A stretch of 64,000 bases of DNA. Origin: Bosea sp. PAMC 26642 (GTDB lineage: Bacteria > Pseudomonadota > Alphaproteobacteria > Rhizobiales > Beijerinckiaceae). Below the pieces are notes generated by a model that searched no databases, was not told where the DNA came from, and saw only the letters and a program-made list of their open reading frames with translations. The first letter of the stretch is position 1, and the number at the start of each line of letters is the position of its first letter. Positions 48,221 to 56,936 of the stretch are shown here, piece after piece. The stretch is taken from the NCBI RefSeq assembly GCF_001562255.1, contig NZ_CP014301.1, positions 5,239,501-5,303,500 of the forward strand, read 5' to 3'. Both the position numbers and the translations under genes were made by a program.

Positions 48221-48985
48221 GTCGGCCCCGGCCCGACTGTCGGCGCACCGCGTGGTGCGAATTCAACCAACAGTCCATCGATCATCATCGTCAGGATTCA
48301 CCCACGCCTCCACCGAAACCTGATGGCATATGATTCTGAATCGGCAAATCGCGTCAGCCAATATACCTCATCCGCGCCATAGCTGGGTGCCACTGGGGGG
48401 CATTGGCGCCCTGCCCAAAAGCGGACGCTCACGCTCCGCCATATTACTTAAAGTAATCTCTCGATGCCATTGCACGAGGCGTGGATGAGGGGACTCATGC
48501 GGATTGGTCCGCGCAAATGCACGTCCGTTCCTATTCGCGAAAGGCGTGGAAAGCTGACTAAAGGCTTCTTCAGGCCTTCGCGAACTTTTCCAGATCGCCC
48601 AGGTCAAAGAGGTGCACGCCCGATGAGGCAGCCAAATCCTTCGGCCCTCTGCGTTATGGAGTGTCCGACGCCGGCCTGCGGATGGCCCAGCTTGACGCCA
48701 AGATCGATCCGCTCGTTCGCGCCGGACTCAAGAACCTGATGAAGCCGGCAGGCGCGATTGGTGACGAGGTCGCGTTCCTTTTCGACCAGCGGACCTCCGA
48801 GATCGATGCGCTCTTGCAGATCGCCGGCGGCAAGCCCCGCGACGAGGGGAACGTGCTGATCGTCATGCTCACACTCGATCAGTGAGATCGCACGCTACGG
48901 TAGATCCGTGAACCCGCAAGTCCAGGCACGCGAAAGACGAATCGCTATCATGAGTTTTCGGGTGAGGACGGCGACAGCCTCGTGA
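48221..48985. other. 765-bp gene-poor stretch with coding debris
   Basis: No convincing full gene. One short frame at 48661-48885 is listed separately. A further frame ends in E-F-S-G-E-D-G-D-S-L-V-I-N-E-V-V-R (ending near 49047), reads like the tail of a protein, has no start and runs into the next antisense gene. This looks like the remains of deleted genes. Confidence 0.5.
48661..48885 (+). CDS. Short hypothetical protein or gene tail (74 aa)
   Basis: A GTG at 48661 opens 74 residues (V-S-D-A-G-L-R-M-A-Q-L-D-A-K-I-D-P-L, then E-I-D-A-L-L-Q-I-A-G-G-K-P). The same frame stays open upstream without a better start and its composition remains protein-like from about 48620, so this may be the C-terminal end of a lost gene. 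No family is recognised. Confidence 0.35.
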   Translation: MSDAGLRMAQLDAKIDPLVRAGLKNLMKPAGAIGDEVAFLFDQRTSEIDALLQIAGGKPRDEGNVLIVMLTLDQ

Positions 48986-49198
48986 TCAACGAGGTCGTGA
49001 GGCTGGCCGATATCGCCATCGCGATTTGGGGAGGGGCCTCCTCGTGACCCCGCAGGAAAACAGCGCCGCACCGAAACCGGTCAGTAGCTTCGGCCGGCTG
49101 GCGTGAGCCGTGATGATCAAGCGCACGTTGTCCTGCATCTCCGTGTCAGCCTCGGGAAGCGGTTCGGGCTTGCGCTTGAGGAAGTCGAACAAGCCCAT
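48986..49198 (-). CDS. Truncated hypothetical protein (70 aa)
   Basis: A 70-residue frame starting M-G-L-F-D-F-L-K-R-K-P-E-P-L. The first 37 residues look like a true protein start, but the end (G-V-T-R-R-P-L-P-K-S-R-W-R-Y-R-P) is arginine-rich and lies antisense to a piece of another broken gene, which suggests a deletion joined two sequences. Its start lies one base after the stop of the upstream gene, so the two were an operon. Both begin with M-G-L-[FL]-[D]. Confidence 0.45.
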   Translation of the reverse strand: MGLFDFLKRKPEPLPEADTEMQDNVRLIITAHASRPKLLTGFGAALFSCGVTRRPLPKSRWRYRPASRPR

Positions 49199-49199
49199 C

Positions 49200-49850
49200 C
49201 TACGGACCCTTGCCAGCGACGCGGTCGTAGACGAGGTTGTAGACGTCGCGATAGCTCGGGTCGTTGTAGAGGGGCACGCGTAGAACGATGTCGTCCGCGG
49301 TTTCGCCTGCGTGAAGCGTTAGGACGACGGCATCCGAGGCCCAGAGGGCAGCAAGGAGCGCGTCTATGCCTTTCTTGTCGACAGGCATCATTATCGTGGC
49401 GTTCGGCATCCCGCCCATTGGACCGAACTGCAGCGTAAAGAATGGCGCCTTCGCGAATTCTGCGTTCAGGGCGAGGTTGCCGACGAGGTGACCTTTGCGA
49501 TCCGCATATCCCGGCTCGACGATGATGCTGACGATCCGATGGGGTGGCATCAACGGTGAGATGCCTTCTTCCATGCGCACGTGCATGTGGATGATGATCT
49601 TATCAAGCTGTTCGCCGACGCCCTCGACGGTCCATTTCCGGCCGAACTCGAAGCCCTCGAGGAAGATCGTCCACGCGGTATAGTGGACCGAGGTTCGATC
49701 GCCCTTGATCGAGCCGCCGGTTGATAGCGGCGCGCCCGCGGGCGGTACGAACGCAGACTGCCAAGGCACGGTGCCGGGACGTGGCTCGACCTTATTCTGC
49801 TCCCTGCCGCGCCCACGGAAAAGCATGCTGAGTTCGTCTAGAAGCCCCAC
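49200..49850 (-). CDS. Hypothetical protein (216 aa)
   Basis: An unrecognised cytoplasmic protein. GTG at 49850 is chosen because a strong GGAGGGGGGA ribosome site stands 5-6 bases before it and it yields M-G-L-L-D-E-L-S-M-L-F, like the start of its downstream partner; ATGs at 49880 and 49889 lie upstream in frame. There are no membrane segments. The middle (D-K-I-I-I-H-M-H-V-R-M-E-E-G) and the end (V-V-L-T-L-H-A-G-E-T-A-D-D-I-V-L-R-V-P-L) alternate in a beta-strand-like pattern. Confidence 0.65.
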   Translation of the reverse strand: MGLLDELSMLFRGRGREQNKVEPRPGTVPWQSAFVPPAGAPLSTGGSIKGDRTSVHYTAWTIFLEGFEFGRKWTVEGVGEQLDKIIIHMHVRMEEGISPLMPPHRIVSIIVEPGYADRKGHLVGNLALNAEFAKAPFFTLQFGPMGGMPNATIMMPVDKKGIDALLAALWASDAVVLTLHAGETADDIVLRVPLYNDPSYRDVYNLVYDRVAGKGP

Positions 49851-49933
49851 GAAATCCCCCCTCCAGCCTGCTTCATCCATTGCGTGCATTTTGACCCGCA
49901 AGTAACGTCTCCGCGGACTGTGGGGAATTCAAG

Positions 49934-50389
49934 ATGACTGATGCAAGCGCTCCGGCGCCAAGCGGGCTGTCCAACGCCTTGGCGATCGCGCTTGCGATCG
50001 TCTTGATGGTGCCGGGCTATTTTGTCGGCGGCCTGGCCGTGATCGTCTACACATTCCTGAGCGATATCGGCTTCGGTATGCGGTCGGATGGATCTTGGAT
50101 TCCGTTTTTCGACGGACTGATGACCATCATCTGGCGAGTGATCGCACCTGAGTTCATCAGAGGCGTCGTCGCCGCCGGCGCCGCAGTCTGGTTGACGTTG
50201 CTGGTTGTCAAAAGGGCCAACCGGCAGACCGTCGGCGTCGCGACGATCGCGATCTACGTCACAGTCGTGGGCGTCCTCGCGCTGCTGTCGATCGTGATGA
50301 AGGGCTTCAACGGCTACCTGCTCCTCAGCATGGCGGCGTTGGCGGCCGGCTTGGTCGTTGGCGGGCTGACCGCCATGGAAGCGAAGTAA
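49934..50389 (+). CDS. Hypothetical four-helix membrane protein (151 aa)
   Basis: A 151-residue protein with four hydrophobic segments at about residues 15-45, 72-92, 100-122 and 126-146, and short polar loops. I do not recognise a family. The start is the ATG at 49934. Its stop codon overlaps the start of the next frame (TAATG at 50387-50391), so it was translated together with that now broken gene. It is divergent from the 216-aa gene, so this patch may have been a small unit of membrane and soluble proteins. Confidence 0.7.
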   Translation: MTDASAPAPSGLSNALAIALAIVLMVPGYFVGGLAVIVYTFLSDIGFGMRSDGSWIPFFDGLMTIIWRVIAPEFIRGVVAAGAAVWLTLLVVKRANRQTVGVATIAIYVTVVGVLALLSIVMKGFNGYLLLSMAALAAGLVVGGLTAMEAK

Positions 50390-50838
50390 TGGCCGACTGG
50401 GACCCTATGACCTGCAACGATGCTGGGATGCTTCGCTCCTTCATGAAAAACGTGAAGGAGAAGCGACCGGATCTCTACCAGATCGCTTTCGCGCAACTCG
50501 CGAAGGTCGAGGGGAAGAACGTTGACGACCCGGTGGAACTGGAATTCTAGCGGGCAGTAGCCGCCTAGGAGCAGATCTATCTGGAGGAGTCCGGCCAGAA
50601 GCGGGCCAATAATCGCGAAAAGAGCGGCCGGCTGATGGAGGCCTTGGACGCCTGCAATCACAAGCACAGACGCGGAACTGTTTTCTTGGCGGCCACCGGC
50701 ATCGCTCGCCAGCAGAAGGCTTGGGTCACGAATTTCGAAAATGCGGTCGCCGCGTTACACGACGCGGCTGGGAGAGGTCCCGGTCGTCGGGAGGGCGTGA
50801 GCAGCAATCGCGCTATGCGTCGTCTTCCTCCCAGTTGA
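50389..50838 (+). pseudogene. Hypothetical gene interrupted by two in-frame TAG codons
   Basis: Beginning at ATG 50389, coupled to the membrane protein gene, 53 codons read M-A-D-W-D-P-M-T-C-N-D-A to V-E-L-E-F, then TAG at 50548-50550, five codons (R-A-V-A-A), and TAG at 50566-50568. The same frame then stays open to 50838 with protein-like content (E-Q-I-Y-L-E-E-S-G-Q-K-R, then A-W-V-T-N-F-E-N-A-V-A-A-L). A single gene inactivated by two point changes is the best reading. Its end overlaps the 3' end of the convergent Shedu gene by 26 bp. Confidence 0.6.
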
Positions 50839-52333
50839 CGTCCTCCCAATCGGCATCGGGCTCATCGGAGCTATCCTCATCGTCGAGAAGGACCGGCTCG
50901 ATTGTGCTCGCGTTGGAATTGCTCGACAGGAACTCATGTAGCGAGTTCAGCTTTTCGAGAAGCTCATCGAAGGTGACGACGGCGACGTCCCTCAGATTGC
51001 TTCGATACAATTCCAACGATTTCCTTTCGTGTTTCGCATCTGGAATCCTGCCTGCAATCACAGTGCATTGGACGGCGTAAGCCCAGATATCTCGAATATC
51101 CTCATTCTCTTTTTTCTGGGTTATTTCCTGCTGTAGGCGATATCTTTGGTCGAGTATCTGCGTGACGGAGCCCGAGAGCTCCTTTGAGGGCGAGTACACC
51201 TCTCCGCGGTACGCGGCCTTGTCGAGAAGTTTGGTGGAAGGCTTTTTGATCTCGATCAGCGAGACGTTGCCCAGCAGACCGGAACGAACGAGGTAGTCGG
51301 CGATCTTGCCCGTGGACAGTTTGAATTTCCCACCGCCGACCGAGACCTGCTCGCCGAAAATCGATACCGGATATCCGAAAGCAAGCTTCAGGATGAAGGG
51401 GTTAGCCGTAAGGAACTTCTGCCAGTGGCTCTCGCTGAGCTGCTTGCTGATCTTCTCCTTAAAGACCTCGATCAGCCTCGTCAGGCTAACCAGCTCTATC
51501 TCTCTGTTGAGTTTGTACAACTCTTCCGGAGCGTCGGTGGCGAGGTCCTTGGCGGCCGCCCGCACGGTTTTGACGGCGGATTCAGCGTTGGCTGTTTTGC
51601 GAGCACGCGAGCGCTTCCCACTCAGCGCATGTGCAACCTTCTCCCGCAGCACATCCGTCCCTTGGCGAAACGCATCAGCGGATACAGTCTTGAGGACCTT
51701 GTCGGTCAGTTCCGAGGTCACATAGGCGGCCTTGTCCCTTGCGGCGAATGCGAGCGCGGCATCGTGTGCGCGCTTCATCGCCCTTCGGACCTCGTGGTAA
51801 TGGGCCAACGGGAGGCGAATGTCGGCGCCGTCTCGGCTGATCTCGGTATCGCGGCAGAATACGATGCCGCTTACACCTTCAATGCCGTCGAAGGCTTCGA
51901 TGATATACCGTAACGGGTATATCAGGCCGAACCCTTCATTCATTGAGCGTTGGAAGCCCGAGGGAAGATCTATGAGGTCAGACGCGGATGAGGTCTGCGT
52001 TTCGTCGTCATCGATTTGCTCTTTGATGGAGCGTTGGTTTTCAATCGCCAGTTTCTCTATGTCCCCATACTTCGCATCGAGCATGTAGACACTGCCCGCC
52101 TTAGTAAAAATTGGGTAGGTTCTGAGAAGGCGGGTCTGGGGGGCGTAGTCAGCCAGCAGATGTTTCTTGCGCGCTGGCTTGGAATTTCCGGCGCCGAATA
52201 GGTCAGCAGCGCCGTTGTGGATCAGATTGGCTTCAAAGGTGAGCTCCTGAAAGCCCGCCTGGTCTTGGGTCAATGTCCAAGTGGCGCTGTCCTCATTCCG
52301 GACGCCATGAAAGATCACCTGCTTGTTCGACAT
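50813..52333 (-). CDS. sduA: Shedu anti-phage protein SduA (DUF4263 nuclease)
   Basis: A 506-residue protein. The C-terminal nuclease domain (about residues 298-460) has the Shedu/DUF4263 pattern: W304 in S-H-W-Q-K-F-L-T-A-N-P-F-I-L, Asp346 in G-K-I-A-D-Y-L-V, Glu361-Ile-Lys363 in L-I-E-I-K-K-P (the D...ExK active site), then G-E-V-Y-S-P-S-K-E-L-S-G-S-V-T-Q-I-L with its conserved glutamine. Residues 1-290 form the variable N-terminal part that in this family senses or binds the target. The last 23 residues are almost all acidic. Shedu is a one-gene defence system, so no partner is needed. It sits in a defence island between broken genes. Confidence 0.85.
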   Translation of the reverse strand: MSNKQVIFHGVRNEDSATWTLTQDQAGFQELTFEANLIHNGAADLFGAGNSKPARKKHLLADYAPQTRLLRTYPIFTKAGSVYMLDAKYGDIEKLAIENQRSIKEQIDDDETQTSSASDLIDLPSGFQRSMNEGFGLIYPLRYIIEAFDGIEGVSGIVFCRDTEISRDGADIRLPLAHYHEVRRAMKRAHDAALAFAARDKAAYVTSELTDKVLKTVSADAFRQGTDVLREKVAHALSGKRSRARKTANAESAVKTVRAAAKDLATDAPEELYKLNREIELVSLTRLIEVFKEKISKQLSESHWQKFLTANPFILKLAFGYPVSIFGEQVSVGGGKFKLSTGKIADYLVRSGLLGNVSLIEIKKPSTKLLDKAAYRGEVYSPSKELSGSVTQILDQRYRLQQEITQKKENEDIRDIWAYAVQCTVIAGRIPDAKHERKSLELYRSNLRDVAVVTFDELLEKLNSLHEFLSSNSNASTIEPVLLDDEDSSDEPDADWEDVNWEEDDA

Positions 52334-52510
52334 CTGAGACGATACCCCGGCTGCTTGCCTGTATCGTCTGCCATGTCACGCTACCGATGGGAAATAGGTC
52401 GTGATCAGGCGACCTACCGCACAGCCTTCTTCGCCGCCGTAATCGCTTCCTTTTCCAGCCGGACGGCCCGCATGGCGCCCCTGAGCGCGTCTAGGTCTCC
52501 AAGCTCCACC

Positions 52511-52831
52511 TTAGCCGTCGCACCAGGCAGTGAGGATGGCCGCCTTGCGCTTCAGCCGGCGCGCCTTGCTGTAGGCCCCCTCCGTCACATCGTCGGATGC
52601 ATTGCCCTCGGAGTGATCGAGAACAAGCTTCAGCTCGTCGCCGTCGATCTGGAGGACGTCCGGGCCATGCGTCGTCAACCTCGCCGAACGTCGTGCGGCG
52701 ACGCCGTAATGCCGGCAAGGTACGCCAAACCAAATTGCCCGAAACCAGACACCCCACGCGTCATGAATGGGCCAACCCCTGTCGCTGCGACCGATCCAAA
52801 GTCGAGTCCGAGTTGGATCGCCTTCGGACAT
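52511..52831 (-). pseudogene. Probable remnant of a tyrosine integrase C-terminus
   Basis: A 106-codon frame whose second half reads T-T-H-G-P-D-V-L-Q-I-D-G-D-E-L-K-L-V-L-D-H-S-E-G then A-Y-S-K-A-R-R-L-K-R-K-A-A-I-L-T-A-W. The V-L-D-H-S ... Y ... K-R-K-A-A-I-L-x-A-W arrangement is that of the end of phage and island integrases around the catalytic tyrosine. The catalytic domain upstream is missing. A second frame follows at about 52400-52500 with protein-like content (G-D-L-D-A-L-R-G-A-M-R-A-V-R), so the whole 52334-52950 gap is gene debris. Confidence 0.45.
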
Positions 52832-52955
52832 TGCGGCCCGTGCGCCGGCAGTACCCTTTCAGTTTGATCTCTACCGCGGCAGATTGGCAGGGTGCAATGT
52901 AGGTTGGTCTTCAGGCTCAAAGCTAAGCTAGGTGAGGTCATTGGCGGGCGGCGAT

Positions 52956-54947
52956 ATGGATGTCTCGGAAGCCTTGGCCAAAATCGCGGCGGCAATTTCC
53001 CATCGCGGGGACTTGCATGAGAAATGGCAACAAGACTTATCGTCCGCTCGCCTTCTTGGGCTTCAATCAAGCGTGCCAATAGCAATCAAAGAAGCGCTCC
53101 TGCACGCGGCGTCATTGGGCTTGCTGAACGATGACGCGGCCGAACGCCTGGCCGCTGAACTCGATTGTGGGCCCCTGGCCAACAAGCCCGACATCGCCAA
53201 ATTCGACCCCCGTGAAGACGCCTATTGGTCTCTGCCTATGGCGATGGTTTGGATGATGTCTCGCGACTGGGAACGAGTTGCGCTGCAAATGTCCGCCTAC
53301 AGGGCGGCTCACGAAGATTGGTACTGCGAGTCGAACGTTGGTTTGCCGAAGGACGGGGCGCTGAATGGATACCTCATCGCTAAGAGTTGGCAGATCAAAA
53401 GTTGGAAGCCAGCCGCGATCGACCGGTTGTTGCTAGGAGACAGTTTCGACGCTGCACAGTCGGTCCGCTCTGTCAGCACGATGACGGCGACGGAGGCGAA
53501 ACGCTTGTTGTGGCGCGCGCTCCAGGAACAGCTGCTGATCGCGTCTGGCCGTCGCGACGGCGCGCGTAAGCCCATCCCTGCCTTTCTCTGGCAAGATCTT
53601 TTACCATTCCAAGATGGTCTCAACACTCTGGAGTATCTGCGCGAAGGATCACACGGGCCAAGATGGGACGACGTGACTGTCAGCCGAGCTGACGTCTTGC
53701 GGGAGTGGCCTTCAAACACTGTTGAGGTTTCAATGCGTGACGGCGAGCCGGAGGTCGAAAAGTGGCGTCGGTTCGCTTCATTGCCTCTCACGCCGTGGCT
53801 GCCGCTGGAGGTTGTCCTGAGCTTTGTGCAGGACGGATGGGCATTCCATTCCTCGAATACAGCGCTGAACGAATTTGAGGTGCCAACCGGCGAAGACGGG
53901 CGGTGGCGGCGGCAGGGTGCATTGCTAGCGCACCAAGCGCCCGGCACGAGCGACTATGACGACCCGGCTATCGATCGCTTTAACATGGCGTTGACGCGTG
54001 CTGGGCTTGAAGAGCGCGTCCGATTTCGCGGCGTTCCATATGGCAGCGTCGCGACCGACATCCGCGACATACCATCAAGCTACTTCGTCGAAATGAGAGT
54101 TTTTGGACCTATCCCAGTCCATAACCCCACGATTAGCGACATAGCGGAAGGAGCCCGTCGCCAGCATCATTGGGAAAGCGTCACCCTCGAGCGGCTGGGG
54201 TTCCTCAGATGGCTGGCCAACGAATATTCGACGATAGCGCGCTTGCATCGCGATTATGCGCCTGTTGCCCTCCCTTGGGCAGCCGACAGCGTGCGGGAAT
54301 TCATCGCCGGTGCGGCTAAGCGGATGACAGGCGATCCCGGCCCGCTGACTGTATCGGACGCCGCCGCCTGGCTGGCATGGGACGGGATGGACCCGCCGCC
54401 CGATTGTCTGGAAAAGTCGATGGTAGAGGCGCTTACGACGGCTACCGCAAACTTGTTGCACAGGATCGCGATCGGTTCGCTCTCAGCATTCGGATCAAAA
54501 AAGGGACAAGCGCCGGAGCGGCTGGAGTCGCGATGGTTCCGCGACGCGCCGGTTATCTTTGACACCGAAGGCAAGCCCACGCCGCTCGCTTACTTACTAG
54601 GCGAGAAAGGCGTCTGGTTCGATCTGCTGCGCAGTGCCTTGGAACTTGGCCGATCAGAGCCCGGCTGGCCTCGCGATACGACTTTCGAGAACGTAACGGT
54701 GAATTCGACGGACATTGAGGAAATAGCGTCAGCCGGCTTGACCAGAACTGCCGTCATTGGCGACAGCGGCGACACGCCAGCCCATCGGATGATCCGGCGC
54801 GCTGTCGAGAAACTGTGGCCGGAAGTCGATTGGCGGGACCTGCCTGTGAAGACCCGAAATGCTAGAATCAACGTCTGGGCAGAGGCACATGGCGGTCAGC
54901 GATATGGCGACACCACGATCCAGCGCGCGCTGCGCGGCCTCCGCTAG
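52956..54947 (+). CDS. Hypothetical protein (663 aa), possible core of an unknown system
   Basis: A large cytoplasmic protein of no family I recognise. There is no Walker motif, nuclease signature or membrane segment. Tryptophan-rich patches appear early (Y-W-S-L-P-M-A-M-V-W-M-M-S-R-D-W) and mid-protein (R-R-F-A-S-L-P-L-T-P-W-L-P-L). The last 55 residues (A-V-E-K-L-W-P-E-V-D-W to D-T-T-I-Q-R-A-L-R-G-L) look like a small winged-helix DNA-binding end. ATG at 52956 is used; a GTG at 52932 would add 8 residues. It precedes, on the same strand, two small DNA-binding proteins and a recombinase. Confidence 0.75.
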   Translation: MDVSEALAKIAAAISHRGDLHEKWQQDLSSARLLGLQSSVPIAIKEALLHAASLGLLNDDAAERLAAELDCGPLANKPDIAKFDPREDAYWSLPMAMVWMMSRDWERVALQMSAYRAAHEDWYCESNVGLPKDGALNGYLIAKSWQIKSWKPAAIDRLLLGDSFDAAQSVRSVSTMTATEAKRLLWRALQEQLLIASGRRDGARKPIPAFLWQDLLPFQDGLNTLEYLREGSHGPRWDDVTVSRADVLREWPSNTVEVSMRDGEPEVEKWRRFASLPLTPWLPLEVVLSFVQDGWAFHSSNTALNEFEVPTGEDGRWRRQGALLAHQAPGTSDYDDPAIDRFNMALTRAGLEERVRFRGVPYGSVATDIRDIPSSYFVEMRVFGPIPVHNPTISDIAEGARRQHHWESVTLERLGFLRWLANEYSTIARLHRDYAPVALPWAADSVREFIAGAAKRMTGDPGPLTVSDAAAWLAWDGMDPPPDCLEKSMVEALTTATANLLHRIAIGSLSAFGSKKGQAPERLESRWFRDAPVIFDTEGKPTPLAYLLGEKGVWFDLLRSALELGRSEPGWPRDTTFENVTVNSTDIEEIASAGLTRTAVIGDSGDTPAHRMIRRAVEKLWPEVDWRDLPVKTRNARINVWAEAHGGQRYGDTTIQRALRGLR

Positions 54948-55083
54948 TCTCCAAAGACCGCGTCAAACGCGGTCAAATGCAGTCAGGAACCGTCGATAGC
55001 GGTCGGCCCGTTCCTGCACGTCGCATACCGCGCTCTCTCCAGTGTCACCGCAGACGTTCACGCGGCCACATTGGAGACCACCT

Positions 55084-55293
55084 ATGTCCAACATCGATCG
55101 CCTGATTCCGGTTGCCGAAGCTTTCGCAATGGTCGGGATGCGCCGCACCAAGGGCTATGCCGAAGTGACAGCCGGTCGGCTTTTCATCGTCCGCAATGGG
55201 CGCCGGACGTTTATCCGCGCCAGCGAGGTGCAGCGCTATATCGACAGCCTGGACGCGTCGTCGCAGCCTGCGCAGCAAGCCTATGGGCGCTGA
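55084..55293 (+). CDS. AlpA/excisionase-like helix-turn-helix protein (69 aa)
   Basis: A 69-residue DNA-binding protein: L-I-P-V-A-E-A-F-A-M-V-G-M-R-R-T-K-G-Y is a helix-turn-helix of the excisionase/AlpA type, and G-R-R-T-F-I-R-A-S-E-V-Q-R-Y-I-D-S-L is its wing and dimer helix. Such proteins set the direction of recombination or activate an integrase gene. ATG at 55084. The next gene starts 3 bp after its stop. Confidence 0.85.
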   Translation: MSNIDRLIPVAEAFAMVGMRRTKGYAEVTAGRLFIVRNGRRTFIRASEVQRYIDSLDASSQPAQQAYGR

Positions 55294-55296
55294 TCG

Positions 55297-55731
55297 ATGC
55301 CCCGTCGCGGTGCGGTGCTGCGCGGTATCAGCAAGCATCAGAGTTACGACATCGCCGAAACCGCCCGCATCCTGCGCGTCGCTCGTGGCACGGTGGCAAG
55401 GTGGCTAAAGGGCGGGCTACCGGCGATCAGGGACCGGAAGCCTTACCTAATCCAGGGTGCAGACCTGATCGCATTCCATTCGGAGCGCAAGGCGCCGGCG
55501 CAGAAGTGCCGGCTGGCGCAGTGCTACTGCTTTCGTTGCCATGTGCCCCGCAGCCCGGCTCTGGGCATGGCCGATCTCGTCATCGCCGGGGGCCCGACCG
55601 GCAATCTCCAGGCGCTGTGCGAGGTATGCACCACGCCCATGCACAAGCGGGTTTCGCTGAAGCATCTCGACGCTCTTCGTGCCGATCTGGACGTGACGAT
55701 CAAACAGGCTCCCGCACGCATAACCGAGTGA
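55297..55731 (+). CDS. Helix-turn-helix protein with zinc-binding cysteines (144 aa)
   Basis: A 144-residue protein. The N-terminal part has a helix-turn-helix (Y-D-I-A-E-T-A-R-I-L-R-V-A-R-G-T-V-A-R-W-L-K-G-G-L-P-A-I). The C-terminal half has five cysteines (K-C-R-L-A-Q-C-Y-C-F-R-C, then L-C-E-V-C) that could hold a zinc ion. It starts 3 bp after the excisionase-like gene and is followed after 45 bp by a recombinase gene, so the three form an operon. Likely a second recombination directionality or regulatory factor. Confidence 0.78.
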   Translation: MPRRGAVLRGISKHQSYDIAETARILRVARGTVARWLKGGLPAIRDRKPYLIQGADLIAFHSERKAPAQKCRLAQCYCFRCHVPRSPALGMADLVIAGGPTGNLQALCEVCTTPMHKRVSLKHLDALRADLDVTIKQAPARITE

Positions 55732-55776
55732 GTCAACCCCTGTCTGAAAGACACATTCCCAAAGGGATCGATCGCC

Positions 55777-56883
55777 ATGAAAAAACACCACCCGAAAAAC
55801 GAGCGCATCAAGCGCGAATATATTTCGTGGCTCCGGCATGCCGATGGGCAGTCCGACGCGTCCGTCAGTCAGGCGGCGGCGGCCATCGCCGAATTCGAGC
55901 GCTCGACGCGGTACAAGGATTTCGCGCTGTTCCACCGTGAGCAGGCGGTGGCTTTCAAGCGCCAGCTTCAGGACCAGCGTAACGCAGAGACTGGCAAGCC
56001 TCTGGCAACAGCGACGGCTCATGCGCGGCTGATGGCGGTCAAGAAGCTCTTCAAGTTCCTGATCGGCCGGAGCGGGTATCGACGCATGATCGCAAGCGAC
56101 CTGGAGTATTTCAATCTGACGGCCGGCGAGGCTCGCATAGCGACCGCCCCACGCGCCGCCAACCGCCCTGTTCCGAGCCTCGCGATGATCCGGCGCGTCG
56201 TCGAGTTGATGCAGGAGGGGACGGACATTGAAAAGCGCGACCGGGCACTGATCGCCTTCGCCATCGTGTCCGGTGCTCGCGACAATGCCATCGCCAGCTT
56301 CCGCCTGAAGCATGTGGATGCCGCTGGCAGGGCAGTCATTCATGAGCCGCGTGAGGGCGTGCGGACGAAATTCAGCAAGAGCTACCAGACAGCGTTCTTT
56401 CCCGTCGGCGACGACCTAGGCACAATTGTAGCGGATTGGACGGCGCATCTTGCGGAGAGGCTGTTGTTCTCTCCCGACGATCCGCTGTTTCCGGCGACAG
56501 CGGTCGGTTTCGATGCCGCTGGCAGCTTCGCGCCGACCGGCCTCGACCGCCGCTTCTGGTCCAATGCCGAACCTATCCGCCGCATCTTTCGCCAAGCCTT
56601 TACAACGGCGGGCCTGCCCTACCACAACCCGCATTCCTTCCGCAGCACGCTTGGCGCCCTTGGCCAGACGCTGTGCCGGACGCCGGAAGAGATGAAGGCG
56701 TGGTCTCAGAACCTTGGCCATGAGGATGTGCTGACGACGCTGACGAGCTATGGTGCGGTTCCGGCGCACCGCCAGGCGGACATTCTGAAGGCCTTGGCGC
56801 AGAAGAACGACAACAACCACGAGCCGCTGACGCAAGCGACGATCCAGCGCGTTCTACAACATCTCCAGAAGGCATCAGCCTAA
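55777..56883 (+). CDS. Second tyrosine recombinase (368 aa)
   Basis: A 368-residue tyrosine recombinase. The N-terminal arm domain (about 1-110) is followed by the catalytic part with Arg168 (S-G-A-R-D-N-A-I), His286 and Arg289 (H-S-F-R), His315 (L-G-H-E-D) and Tyr325. It lacks the DUF4102 domain of the tRNA-type integrase, so it belongs to another group. The ATG at 55777 follows an AAGGGATCG ribosome site. With the two preceding DNA-binding proteins it may be a separate mobile unit nested in the island, or a regulatory recombinase. Confidence 0.9.
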   Translation: MKKHHPKNERIKREYISWLRHADGQSDASVSQAAAAIAEFERSTRYKDFALFHREQAVAFKRQLQDQRNAETGKPLATATAHARLMAVKKLFKFLIGRSGYRRMIASDLEYFNLTAGEARIATAPRAANRPVPSLAMIRRVVELMQEGTDIEKRDRALIAFAIVSGARDNAIASFRLKHVDAAGRAVIHEPREGVRTKFSKSYQTAFFPVGDDLGTIVADWTAHLAERLLFSPDDPLFPATAVGFDAAGSFAPTGLDRRFWSNAEPIRRIFRQAFTTAGLPYHNPHSFRSTLGALGQTLCRTPEEMKAWSQNLGHEDVLTTLTSYGAVPAHRQADILKALAQKNDNNHEPLTQATIQRVLQHLQKASA

Positions 56884-56936
56884 TCGTCCTCGCCAAAGCG
56901 TTCTCACAACGGCTAGCGTGTCGCTGGGAGGACGGC

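Noticed and set aside
50548..50568. TAG codons read as pyrrolysine or by suppression
   Set aside because: No methylamine methyltransferase features or pyrrolysine genes are present; simple gene decay in an already decayed area is more likely.
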